Shown here in pieces: positions 24,745 to 33,653 of a stretch of DNA of 64,000 nt. Below the pieces are notes generated by a model. It saw only the letters and a program-made list of their open reading frames with translations, was not told where the DNA came from and did not search any database. Source of the DNA: Helcococcus kunzii ATCC 51366. GTDB lineage: Bacteria; Bacillota; Clostridia; Tissierellales; Peptoniphilaceae. Every line of letters begins with the position of its first letter. The stretch's first letter is position 1. Location of the stretch: the NCBI RefSeq assembly GCF_000245755.1, contig NZ_JH601088.1, positions 943,034-1,007,033 of the forward strand, read 5' to 3'. The position numbers and the translations under genes were made by a program.

Positions 24745-26013
24745 TTATTGTTTTTGCATACTACAAATAAAAAAACCATCATTGTTTTTATCTGGTAGTA
24801 TCTCTAGATATTCTTTATCATTTATTTTTTCAATTTTAACATCATTATGTCTTGAAATAAAATCATTTACAATATCAATATTTTCTTTTCTACCCAAAGT
24901 ACATGTACTATAAACCAGTCTTCCACCCACTTTTAGATATTTGTATGACTGTTCAATAATCTCGTTTTGTATCCTATTTAATGACATTATATCATCTATA
25001 GACTTATTTAATTTTATTTCAGGTTTCCTCTTGATAACTCCTAATCCTGAACATGGAGCATCCACAAGTACATAATCGAATTTATCGATAAACTGTTTAA
25101 TAGTTTTTTGAGCATCATAATTTGTCAATTCAAAATTTGATAATTGTAATCTTTCAAAATTATCTTTTATTTTATCTAGTTTATCTTTTGCGATATCATT
25201 TGCAACAACTTTACCATTGTTGTTCATAATTTGTAGTAGATGAGTACTCTTTGAGCCTGGTGCTGCACATAAATCCAAAACACTTGAATTTTCTTTTGGA
25301 TTTAATATCTCTGATACTAAAATACTAGATTGATCTTGAATTGTAAACAAACCCTCTTTAAATTCTTCTATTTCAGTCATATTAATTGGATTTTTAATTA
25401 TTAAACAATCTTTTGAAACATCTGACTTCTCAACAATATATTCTTTTTTTTCAAGTCTATTAATTAATTGTTCCTTGTCTGTTAAGAATGTGTTAACTCT
25501 AATATTAAAACTTGGTACAGTATTAAATGACTTTACAATCTCTTCATAGTTTTCGTAATATTGTTTCAGATATTTTATAATGCTTAAATCACATGAATAT
25601 TGAATGGAAAGCTTTTTATCATTATCTTTTCCTTTAATTTCTGATAATTCATCCATATTTCTATCAATATTTCTTAATACTCCATTTACAAATCCTTTTG
25701 CTGAAAACTTAATCTTTTTAGCATTATTAACTGCTTCATTTATTACAGCATATTTTTTTGTGCTTAAAAACTTTAATTCATATAGAGCAATTCTTACAAT
25801 GTTTAATATATCTTTATCTAATTTTTCCAATTTATTTTTTGATGATTTTTGCAAAATATAATCAAGATATATTTTATTTTCAACTACTCCATAAACTAAT
25901 TGTCTTAAAAAGTTCTGATCTCTCTTTTCAACTTTATCAGCATATAGATTTAATACTTCATTTGAAAATTGACCTTTATTTAATATTTCATCTAGGGCTT
26001 TTATAGCCGCCAT
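24745..26013 (-). CDS. rsmB: 16S rRNA m5C967 methyltransferase RsmB
   Basis: 422 aa. An N-terminal NusB-like RNA-binding domain (~1-130) precedes a SAM methyltransferase with LDLCAAPGSKSTHLL, DAPCSGLGVIKRKPE and the catalytic YSTCTL. The first ATG is 26013, but AAGGAG lies 18 bases upstream of it. An in-frame ATT at 26023-26025 is 6 bases from that site and would add the residues (I)KAR, giving the usual family opening. First gene of its operon, after a terminator. Confidence 0.93.
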   Translation of the reverse strand: MAAIKALDEILNKGQFSNEVLNLYADKVEKRDQNFLRQLVYGVVENKIYLDYILQKSSKNKLEKLDKDILNIVRIALYELKFLSTKKYAVINEAVNNAKKIKFSAKGFVNGVLRNIDRNMDELSEIKGKDNDKKLSIQYSCDLSIIKYLKQYYENYEEIVKSFNTVPSFNIRVNTFLTDKEQLINRLEKKEYIVEKSDVSKDCLIIKNPINMTEIEEFKEGLFTIQDQSSILVSEILNPKENSSVLDLCAAPGSKSTHLLQIMNNNGKVVANDIAKDKLDKIKDNFERLQLSNFELTNYDAQKTIKQFIDKFDYVLVDAPCSGLGVIKRKPEIKLNKSIDDIMSLNRIQNEIIEQSYKYLKVGGRLVYSTCTLGRKENIDIVNDFISRHNDVKIEKINDKEYLEILPDKNNDGFFICSMQKQ

Positions 26014-26057
26014 TCTCGCTTTAATAACATACTCCTTAATTTAACTATATAAACAAC

Positions 26058-26094
26058 TAAAAAGCAAATTATCAAATTTTATAGATAATTTGCT
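26058..26094 (-). terminator. Terminator between the metallopeptidase gene and rsmB
   Basis: AGCAAATTATC and GATAATTTGCT (11 bp perfect) followed by TTTTTAG on the minus strand. It lies 40 bases before the rsmB ribosome site. Confidence 0.8.
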
Positions 26095-26120
26095 TATAGA
26101 TAATTTATTTTAGTAATTTT

Positions 26121-26816
26121 TTAATCACGTCTCATACCCATAAGTCTTAGTAATTGTACTACAGATACTAGTGCAGATGCAACATAAGTCATAGCTGCTG
26201 ATCTTAAAACAGACTTAGAGCCTACTTCTTCATCACGTGTAAGTATTGAATTTTGTTCTAAATTAATAAGTGCTCTTCTACTAGCATCAAACTCAACAGG
26301 TAAAGTAACTATATGAAATAGCACAGATAAAGCGTATAAAGCTATACCTAAATTTATTAAGCCTGACATTTGAATAATAAATCCAAGTATAATTAGCATC
26401 ATAACAAAATTTGATGTAAATGAAACTACCGGTGCCAACAAAGATCTAAATTTTAGAAAAGCATAGCTTTCATTATGTTGAATAGCATGTCCAACTTCGT
26501 GTGCAGCAACAGAAATTGCTGAAATTGATCTTTTTCCATATACTTCTTCTGACAATCTCAATGTCTTATTTCTAGGATCATAGTGATCTGTTAATTTACC
26601 AGCAATAGGTTGAATTGTTACGTCATTAATCCCATTTCTATTTAATATTAATTGTGCAACTTCTGCACCTGTCATACCTTTAGCAGATATTTCATCAGAA
26701 TATTTATCAAAAATGCTAGTCACCTTATAAGATGCCCACATTGAAAGACCAATCATAAGAAGTAATAATATATATGTTGAAGGTGCAACACCTCTACTAT
26801 AATATACTAAATACAT
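26121..26816 (-). CDS. Membrane zinc metallopeptidase (YugP family)
   Basis: 231 aa. Membrane helix ~10-27, then the catalytic HEVGHAIQH (~residues 113-121), then two or three further helices. ARGLIN-like ASRRALINL and the C-terminal MTYVASALVSVVQLLRL are typical of the neutral zinc metallopeptidase family PF04298. AAGGAGGAAAT precedes the start. Substrate unknown. Confidence 0.85.
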   Translation of the reverse strand: MYLVYYSRGVAPSTYILLLLMIGLSMWASYKVTSIFDKYSDEISAKGMTGAEVAQLILNRNGINDVTIQPIAGKLTDHYDPRNKTLRLSEEVYGKRSISAISVAAHEVGHAIQHNESYAFLKFRSLLAPVVSFTSNFVMMLIILGFIIQMSGLINLGIALYALSVLFHIVTLPVEFDASRRALINLEQNSILTRDEEVGSKSVLRSAAMTYVASALVSVVQLLRLMGMRRD

Positions 26817-26825
26817 ATTTCCTCC

Positions 26826-27758
26826 TTAGCTTAATATAACATTCTCCTTAATCGTATTTCCATTAAGGAAAGTCTTTATATCTACTTTTTTTCTACCAGG
26901 CATCTGTATTTCTTTTATCACAATGCATTTATCTTTACAATTAACAAATATACCGTCTTTATCGACTTTAAATACTTCTCCTAGTTCATTATTAGTATAC
27001 TTTTCAATTATGTTAATCTTATGGATTTTCATTTTTTTATCTTCATAATTTACATATGTTGAAGGCCATACTGAAAAAGCCATGATTTTTGCTTTAATAT
27101 CTTCTGCTTTTTCATCAAAACTTATATGTCCCATTTCCTTATTAATCTTTTGAGAATAGGTAGCTTTTGTATCATCCTGTTGTATTCTATTTGCAAATCT
27201 TTCATCATAATGTAAAACTGTATCAACAATTAATTCAGAAGATAATTCTGATAATTTATCATGCAACTCACTGATGTCTGTATCAGGAGTTAAATTAATT
27301 TCCCTACAATCTAAAATATCACCTGTATCCATTTTTCTTTCTATAAGCATAGCACAGACACCAGCTTTTTCATCTTTATTAAGTATTGCCCACTGCATTG
27401 GAGCAGCACCACGATATTTTGGAAGTAGAGAAGAATGCACATTAATTATTCTATTTTCATATGTTTCTAATAATTTTTTTCCAATAATTTGTCCAAAAGC
27501 TATGACAACAATATAATCTGGATTGATATCTTCAATAATTTTTAAGGATTCCATTGAATTTAAATTATTTGTTTCATAAACATTTATTCCTAATTCTAAT
27601 GCTTTTTGTTTAACTGGAGTTGGTTCAAAATTATTTCTAGATCTAATTTTATCTTCTCCCGTAATAACTAATCCAACATCGATATCTTCATTATTGAAAA
27701 GGGAAACTAACGGTCTAACTGAAAATTCTGGAGTACCAATAAATATTATTTTCTTCAT
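26826..27758 (-). CDS. fmt: Methionyl-tRNA formyltransferase
   Basis: 310 aa. Formylates initiator Met-tRNA. N-terminal formyltransferase domain with NVHSSLLPKYRGAAPMQWAI (catalytic Asn-His) and MDTGDIL; C-terminal OB-like tRNA-binding domain. Upstream neighbour def removes the same formyl group, the standard pairing. Confidence 0.95.
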   Translation of the reverse strand: MKKIIFIGTPEFSVRPLVSLFNNEDIDVGLVITGEDKIRSRNNFEPTPVKQKALELGINVYETNNLNSMESLKIIEDINPDYIVVIAFGQIIGKKLLETYENRIINVHSSLLPKYRGAAPMQWAILNKDEKAGVCAMLIERKMDTGDILDCREINLTPDTDISELHDKLSELSSELIVDTVLHYDERFANRIQQDDTKATYSQKINKEMGHISFDEKAEDIKAKIMAFSVWPSTYVNYEDKKMKIHKINIIEKYTNNELGEVFKVDKDGIFVNCKDKCIVIKEIQMPGRKKVDIKTFLNGNTIKENVILS

Positions 27759-27774
27759 ATCACATCCTTTATTA

Positions 27775-28308
27775 TTATTTTTCTTCTTCTACTTCTTGTT
27801 CTTCTTCATCTGAATATAAATCATACTTTTCTCTAATATCATCTATATTTTCTTCAGTCACCACTTCTATAGCTTTTGAAGTTATCAAAACGCCGTCTAA
27901 ATGATCATATTCATGTAATAAACATCTAGCTAATAATCCGTCCGCTTCAATTATTTGTTCTTTGCCTTCTGTATCTGTGTATTTCATTTTAACTGTTTCT
28001 GATCTTTCCACAGTACAATTATAATTTGGAATGGACAAACACCCTTCAATATCTACTGAAGTAGTTTCGCTTTTTTCAATAATTTCTGGATTGATAATCT
28101 TATACACATTGCCATCACCAATATCTACAACAAAGCATCTTCTTAAAACGCCAACTTGAGGAGCAGCCAAACCAATACCATTTTCGTGATACATAGTTTC
28201 AACCATGTCATCAAGTAGGTTTAATATCCTATCATTTACTTCTTTTATTTCTCTTGATTTTTTTAATAATAATGGATCATTATCTTTTCTAATTTGTCTT
28301 AATCCCAT
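27775..28308 (-). CDS. def: Peptide deformylase
   Basis: 177 aa. Motifs GIGLAAPQVG, EGCLS and HEYDHLDG supply the metal ligands (Cys, two His) and catalytic Glu. The C-terminal ~25 residues are highly acidic (EEEQEVEEEK). Start overlaps the priA stop. Confidence 0.95.
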   Translation of the reverse strand: MGLRQIRKDNDPLLLKKSREIKEVNDRILNLLDDMVETMYHENGIGLAAPQVGVLRRCFVVDIGDGNVYKIINPEIIEKSETTSVDIEGCLSIPNYNCTVERSETVKMKYTDTEGKEQIIEADGLLARCLLHEYDHLDGVLITSKAIEVVTEENIDDIREKYDLYSDEEEQEVEEEK

Positions 28309-30677
28309 TATTCCTCCTCTAATGTATAATTTATATATATTTTATTATCATTGTCTAATTTTCTAAGTTCATTTGATATTTTAATTAAATCATTTTTATT
28401 TGCAGATTTTAAAATGATCTCAAATCTATATCTATTATTTATCCTCTCAATAATACTTGGTGTAGGACCAGTCATTTCCAATAATTTTATATTTTCTTTT
28501 CTTATGATTTTATTAATTTCAATCATTAAATTTTGTCCACTTCTTATGGCATAAAATCTATCTAATGAAGAAATGTTTATATTTAAAATATTAATTATAG
28601 GTGGGTAATTAAACATCCTACGTTCAGATATCTCTTGATGGTAAAACTCATCATAGTTATTTTCTGCAGCATACTTTATAGCATAATTACTCGGATTATA
28701 AGTCTGAATGATAACTTTTCCTTTTGTATTTCCTCGTCCAGCCCTACCTGAAACTTGTGTAATCAAACCAAAAGTTTTTTCTCCAGCTCTATAATCAGGT
28801 ATGTTTAAGCTTACATCTGCAGATACTATACCTACAACTGAAACATTTGGAAAATCTAGACCTTTCGCTAACATCTGAGTGCCAATAAGTATATCAATTT
28901 GACCATTTTTCATCATATTATAAACTTTATCATAATCAAATTTTGTACTTGTCGTATCTGCATCCATCCTATAAATTTTAGCATCTGGAAACATCTCTCT
29001 AGCTTGTTCTTCAAGCATTTCAGTACCCGCACCGTATTCTTTTATCCATTTACTTCCACAGTTTTTACAAATTCGTGATTTTTTTGCAGTTCTACCGCAA
29101 TAATGACAAATCAATCTATCTTTATGTTTATGATAAGTCATTGCCACATCACAAGCTTCGCATTTATGGACATATCCACAAGATCTACAAAATACAAATG
29201 AAGTATGTCCTCTTTTATTTAGAAATAGAATACTTTGTTCATTTTTTGATAGAGCATTTTCAATTTCATTTTTTAGTAAATTTGAAAACATAGAAAAATT
29301 ATTAGATTTTAACTCTTCTCTCATGTCAATAATGCTTATATCAGGAAGTTTTTTGCCACTTACTCTATTATTTAATTTTAATAATTCAAAATTACCTTTT
29401 TCAACTTCATTCATAGTCTTTACAGATGGTGTGGCTGTACCCAATATTAGTTTTGCATTATTTAGTTTTGCTCTAAGTCTTCCTATTTCTATCGCCGAAT
29501 ACTTTGGATTTTTTTCAGACTTATATGATGACTCATGTTCTTCATCAATAATAATTAACCCAATATTTTCAAAAGGAGCAAATATTGCCGATCTTGCTCC
29601 AATTACTATCTTAACTTTTCTATTTTTAATTAATCTCCATTGATCTGATCTCTCGCTAATACTCAATTTTGAATGTAAAACTGCTATTTTATCTCCAAAA
29701 CGCCCTTGAAATCTATTAATCGTTTGTGGCGTTAAAGAAATCTCTGGTACTAAAATAATAGCTTCTTTACCCATTTCAAGATATTTTTCCACCAGCTGTA
29801 AATAAATTTCTGTTTTACCTGATCCTGTTATACCGTGAATTAAAAAGTTGTTTTTTTCACTATCTAAAATTTTATTGTAAACATCTAATTGTTCTTCATT
29901 TAATTGATGTTTTTTATATGTTTCAACTTCTTTTAGCACATCTCGATATTTAACTTTTTTTTCAATCTTAACGATGCCTTTATCAACTAGAGAATTTAAA
30001 CTAGATGAACTTGATGAAGTTTTAATCAATAATTCTTTTTTTTCAACAATATTATGTTGTTTTAAATAATCTAAAATCGCCAATTGTTTTTTAGCATTTG
30101 ATTTAATAAAATCATAAGGATTATCTACATTAATTTCTACAAATTCATCATATTTTATACTTGCCTGACTTTTAAAATCAAAATTTGAATCAAGTAATCC
30201 ATTTAACACCAAATCATTAATATAGGACTTCTTATATTTAGAATTAAATTTTTTGTCTATATCTTCAAAAGTTTTCTCTTCTTTTAGAAATAGATACAAT
30301 TCGTCATCAATTTTCTCGCTATTATCATTGATAATATAGTATTCTTTAACTTTATCAATGCTTCCTGGAGGTAGTATTGTATTTATCGCAGATGAATAAT
30401 CTGAAATATTATTTTTTATCATATAAAAAGCAAGTTCCAATAACTCCTTACTTAGTATCGGTTTATTATCTAATATTTCTATAATTTTTTTTGGTCTATA
30501 ATCTAATTTTTCTTCATCTTCGAGACTTTTTTCTATAACAATTGCGATAGTCTTCTCATTTGCTCTACCAAATGGCACAATAACTCTAGTACCAGGTAAA
30601 ATATCCTCATCAAATTGATAAGTAAACATTCTATCTAGAAAAGAAGCTTTTGATTTTAAAATAAGATTATATAGCAT
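28308..30677 (-). CDS. priA: Primosomal helicase PriA
   Basis: 789 aa. Restarts stalled forks. An N-terminal DNA-binding region is followed by superfamily 2 helicase motifs (ITGSGKTEIYLQL, IIDEEHESSYK, LGTATPSV) and a zinc region with paired CxxC motifs (FCRSCGYVHKCEAC, CHYCGRTAKKSRICKNCGS). Conserved ends overlap coaBC and def by one base each. Confidence 0.95.
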   Translation of the reverse strand: MLYNLILKSKASFLDRMFTYQFDEDILPGTRVIVPFGRANEKTIAIVIEKSLEDEEKLDYRPKKIIEILDNKPILSKELLELAFYMIKNNISDYSSAINTILPPGSIDKVKEYYIINDNSEKIDDELYLFLKEEKTFEDIDKKFNSKYKKSYINDLVLNGLLDSNFDFKSQASIKYDEFVEINVDNPYDFIKSNAKKQLAILDYLKQHNIVEKKELLIKTSSSSSSLNSLVDKGIVKIEKKVKYRDVLKEVETYKKHQLNEEQLDVYNKILDSEKNNFLIHGITGSGKTEIYLQLVEKYLEMGKEAIILVPEISLTPQTINRFQGRFGDKIAVLHSKLSISERSDQWRLIKNRKVKIVIGARSAIFAPFENIGLIIIDEEHESSYKSEKNPKYSAIEIGRLRAKLNNAKLILGTATPSVKTMNEVEKGNFELLKLNNRVSGKKLPDISIIDMREELKSNNFSMFSNLLKNEIENALSKNEQSILFLNKRGHTSFVFCRSCGYVHKCEACDVAMTYHKHKDRLICHYCGRTAKKSRICKNCGSKWIKEYGAGTEMLEEQAREMFPDAKIYRMDADTTSTKFDYDKVYNMMKNGQIDILIGTQMLAKGLDFPNVSVVGIVSADVSLNIPDYRAGEKTFGLITQVSGRAGRGNTKGKVIIQTYNPSNYAIKYAAENNYDEFYHQEISERRMFNYPPIINILNINISSLDRFYAIRSGQNLMIEINKIIRKENIKLLEMTGPTPSIIERINNRYRFEIILKSANKNDLIKISNELRKLDNDNKIYINYTLEEE

Positions 30678-31849
30678 TATTTCACCAACTCATCTAAAAT
30701 TTTATTTGCCACCTCATTTTTAGCCATTTTATCAAGTTTAATCATATTATCTTCACTTATAATTGTCACAATATTAGTATCAACATCAAAACCCGCCCCA
30801 TCTTGAGTTATATCATTAGCAACAATTATATCTGCATGTTTACTCTTTAATTTTTTTCTTGCATTTTCAATTAAATTTTGTGTTTCTGCTGCAAATGCTA
30901 TTATTTTTTGATTTGTTTTTTTATTTCCAAAAAATCCAACAATATCTTCAGATTTCTTTAATGTATAATTAACGGTATCTTCAGATTTTTTTATTTTTTG
31001 TTTTGCTGTAGTTTCAAAAACATAATCAACAGGAGCTGCTGCCATAATTAGACTATCTGCACTTTCAAAGTGATTTCCAATTGCTTCTTTTAAATCTTCA
31101 TTTGTTTCAAACTTAATATTTTTTACCATAGATAATCCTGGCGTTTTAACTTTTCCAGTTAAATAAATAACTTCGGCGCCTCTATTTCTAGCATTCTTTG
31201 CAATAGCATATCCGGTTTTCCCGCTAGAATAATTAGTAATATATCTAACAGGATCCATTTTAGAAACACTTGGACCAGAAGCAACGATAATCTTTTTACC
31301 CAATAAATCTTTTCTAGTAAGCTTATATTCGATATAATCTTCGATTTCTGAAGGTTCTGCCATTCTTCCTTTACCTACAGTATTACATGCTAATTGTCCT
31401 TCATTTGAATCTATAAAATCATATCCAAGTTCTTGTAAGCTTTCTATATTTCTTTGAGTGATAGGATTTAGTAGCATATTTGTATTAGTTGAAACAGCAA
31501 AAGCAACTGGTGCTTTAGAAGCAAGTATTGCTGTAGTTAAAAGATTATCCGCAATGCCAGCATTCACTTTTGCAATTGTATTTGCTGTGGCTGGTGCAAC
31601 TAAAAATAGATCGACATCATTTGTAATGTCAATGTGTAATACTTTATCTGGATGAACCCACATATCTGTATATACTTTATTATTTGACATAGTCTCAAAT
31701 GTAATTGGATTAATAAATTTTGTTGCAGCCTCAGTCATAATAACTTCTACTATCGCACCTTTTTTACGAAGACTACTTATTAAATTCAATACTTTATATA
31801 TAGCTATTCCACTAGTTACACCAATAAGGATTTTTTTGCCCTTAAGCAT
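30677..31849 (-). CDS. coaBC: Bifunctional CoaBC (coenzyme A synthesis)
   Basis: 390 aa. The N-terminal flavin-dependent phosphopantothenoylcysteine decarboxylase carries the PASANT-like APATANTIAK, NTNMLLNP and the active-site Cys in GQLACNTVGKGRM. The C-terminal phosphopantothenate-cysteine ligase has SGPSVSKMDPVRYITNYSSG. Start lies three bases after the rpoZ stop. Confidence 0.95.
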   Translation of the reverse strand: MLKGKKILIGVTSGIAIYKVLNLISSLRKKGAIVEVIMTEAATKFINPITFETMSNNKVYTDMWVHPDKVLHIDITNDVDLFLVAPATANTIAKVNAGIADNLLTTAILASKAPVAFAVSTNTNMLLNPITQRNIESLQELGYDFIDSNEGQLACNTVGKGRMAEPSEIEDYIEYKLTRKDLLGKKIIVASGPSVSKMDPVRYITNYSSGKTGYAIAKNARNRGAEVIYLTGKVKTPGLSMVKNIKFETNEDLKEAIGNHFESADSLIMAAAPVDYVFETTAKQKIKKSEDTVNYTLKKSEDIVGFFGNKKTNQKIIAFAAETQNLIENARKKLKSKHADIIVANDITQDGAGFDVDTNIVTIISEDNMIKLDKMAKNEVANKILDELVK

Positions 31850-31851
31850 TA

Positions 31852-32040
31852 TTATTCCTCACTTTCTCCTGCTTCTGACATTAATTCTGTTAATGCAACT
31901 GTTACAGGTTTATTTGCCTTAGTTTTAATTTTTGGTTTATCGCCATCTATTAATTCTTTAGCTCTATTTGCAATTAACATCGCTATATCGTATCTTGATT
32001 TACTTACTTTTTCTAATTCTTTAAATGATGGATTAATCAT
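31852..32040 (-). CDS. rpoZ: RNA polymerase omega subunit
   Basis: 62 aa from ATG 32040 (GAAAGGGAAAA upstream). The frame to 32073 overlaps gmk and is unlikely. SRYDIAMLIANRAKELI and KPVTVALTELM are the conserved omega helices that brace the beta' subunit. Between gmk and coaBC, as usual in Bacillota. Confidence 0.9.
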   Translation of the reverse strand: MINPSFKELEKVSKSRYDIAMLIANRAKELIDGDKPKIKTKANKPVTVALTELMSEAGESEE

Positions 32041-32611
32041 ATTTTTTTTCCCTTTCTTCTCTTTCTTCATCAATAATATTTTCTAATCTTTTTGTTGCTA
32101 CATCCACATAATCATTTACTAAGAAATAATCATAATACTTGATTTGATCAAATTCACGTTCAGCCGTCTCTAATCTTATTTTAATCATTTCTTCTGTTTC
32201 GGTAACTCTATGTCTTAATCTATTTTCAATATCTATCTTTCTAGGAGGTATAACAAAAACAGAAACTTGATTATCAAATTTTTCTCTCACTTGTTGTGCA
32301 CCTTGTACATCAATCTCAAGGATTACCACTTTACCCAATTTTATATTTTCTTCAACAAATTTTTTAGGTGTACCATAGTAATTACCATGCACAGTTGCGT
32401 ATTCAAGTAATTGCCCTTCTTCAATCAATTGTTCAAATTCTTCTTTTGTCTTAAAAAAATACTCTCTTCCCTCTTCTTCATTGATTCTTTTGTATCTTGA
32501 AGTAACAGAGATAGATTGTACTACATCTTTTCTGATTTTTAATAATTCTTTTACGATAGTTCCTTTTCCTGCGGCGGTAGGACCAGAAACAACTAATAAA
32601 AATCCTTCCAA
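32033..32611 (-). CDS. gmk: Guanylate kinase
   Basis: 192 aa. Phosphorylates GMP/dGMP. P-loop SGPTAAGKGTIVK; GMP-binding SVTSRYKRINEEEGREYFF and LEYATVHGNYYGTP; lid RHRVTETEE. The start codon is TTG (32609-32611) with AGGAGGAAAAT in front of it, an unusual but well-supported choice. Confidence 0.93.
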   Translation of the reverse strand: MEGFLLVVSGPTAAGKGTIVKELLKIRKDVVQSISVTSRYKRINEEEGREYFFKTKEEFEQLIEEGQLLEYATVHGNYYGTPKKFVEENIKLGKVVILEIDVQGAQQVREKFDNQVSVFVIPPRKIDIENRLRHRVTETEEMIKIRLETAEREFDQIKYYDYFLVNDYVDVATKRLENIIDEEREEREKKYD

Positions 32612-32620
32612 ATTTTCCTC

Positions 32621-33511
32621 CTATTCTACGTTTTGCACTTGTTCTTTTAACTTTTCAATAATAGTCTTCATTTCAATTGTAAGATTCAAAATCTCAATCT
32701 TTGAAGACTTTGATGCTATAGTATTTGTCTCTCTTAATAGTTCTTGACAAATAAAATCTAATTTTTTACCAACTGAGGTTTTATCCATATCAAGAGTGTC
32801 CAAAAATAGTTTAAAATGTGAATCCAATCTAGTTAATTCTTCATTAATATCAAGTCTATCAGCATATAGTACAATTTCATTAGCTAATCTATCTTCACTA
32901 ATTACATTGCTATCAAGTATTTCATTTATATTGTTATATAATTTTTCTCTAATTTCAGATTTAATATTATCAGAATATTTGTCAATTTCTTTTTTGAAAG
33001 ATGAAAGCTTATCAATATTTGAGCTCAAATCTTTATATAAATTTTCTCCTTCATCTTTTCTCATTTTTACAACTTTTTCTAATACTTCTTCAAGTGTATT
33101 TTTTATAATTTCAAATAAATAATCCCCATCAATTTCTTCTACTTCATATCTCAAAACATCTTCATTTGAAATAATATCACTTATTGATGGGATTGCTCTT
33201 TCTCCAATAATATTAGCTTTTTGCGCAATAAACCTAAGACTTTCGCTCATTTCTTCAACGGCATCTAAATCAACAAAAATTTTACTTTTGCCAAATTTTT
33301 TATTGCTTGTCCTTATAAATATATCAACTCTACCTCTTGTAATATATTGTTTAATAATCTTATTAATCTTTTCTTCAAGAAAATTAAGTTGATTTGGCAT
33401 CCTATTATTTATGTCTAAAAATCTACTATTTACCGTTTTTATTTCTATATCAAATATAAACTTTTCATCTTGATATGATGTTTTTCCATATCCTGTCATT
33501 GATTTAATCAT
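32621..33511 (-). CDS. yicC: YicC-family endoribonuclease
   Basis: 296 aa. Starts IKSMTGYGKT, the family hallmark, with internal KTVNSRFLDINNRMP and the C-terminal GKKLDFICQELLRETNTIASKS. YicC/YloC proteins are RNases that act on small or structured RNAs. First gene of the yicC-gmk-rpoZ-coaBC-priA-def-fmt run. AAGGAGATGCT before ATG. Confidence 0.9.
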   Translation of the reverse strand: MIKSMTGYGKTSYQDEKFIFDIEIKTVNSRFLDINNRMPNQLNFLEEKINKIIKQYITRGRVDIFIRTSNKKFGKSKIFVDLDAVEEMSESLRFIAQKANIIGERAIPSISDIISNEDVLRYEVEEIDGDYLFEIIKNTLEEVLEKVVKMRKDEGENLYKDLSSNIDKLSSFKKEIDKYSDNIKSEIREKLYNNINEILDSNVISEDRLANEIVLYADRLDINEELTRLDSHFKLFLDTLDMDKTSVGKKLDFICQELLRETNTIASKSSKIEILNLTIEMKTIIEKLKEQVQNVE

Positions 33512-33653
33512 AGCATCTCCTTTATGTCCTTATTAAGGATATATACAATTTGTAATATAGTCAAGTAAATATTAAATATTTTTAACATATCATTTTTATA
33601 TTTTAAATGGTAATTTCACATCTATGTTATAATAAAAAATACAAGGAGAGATT

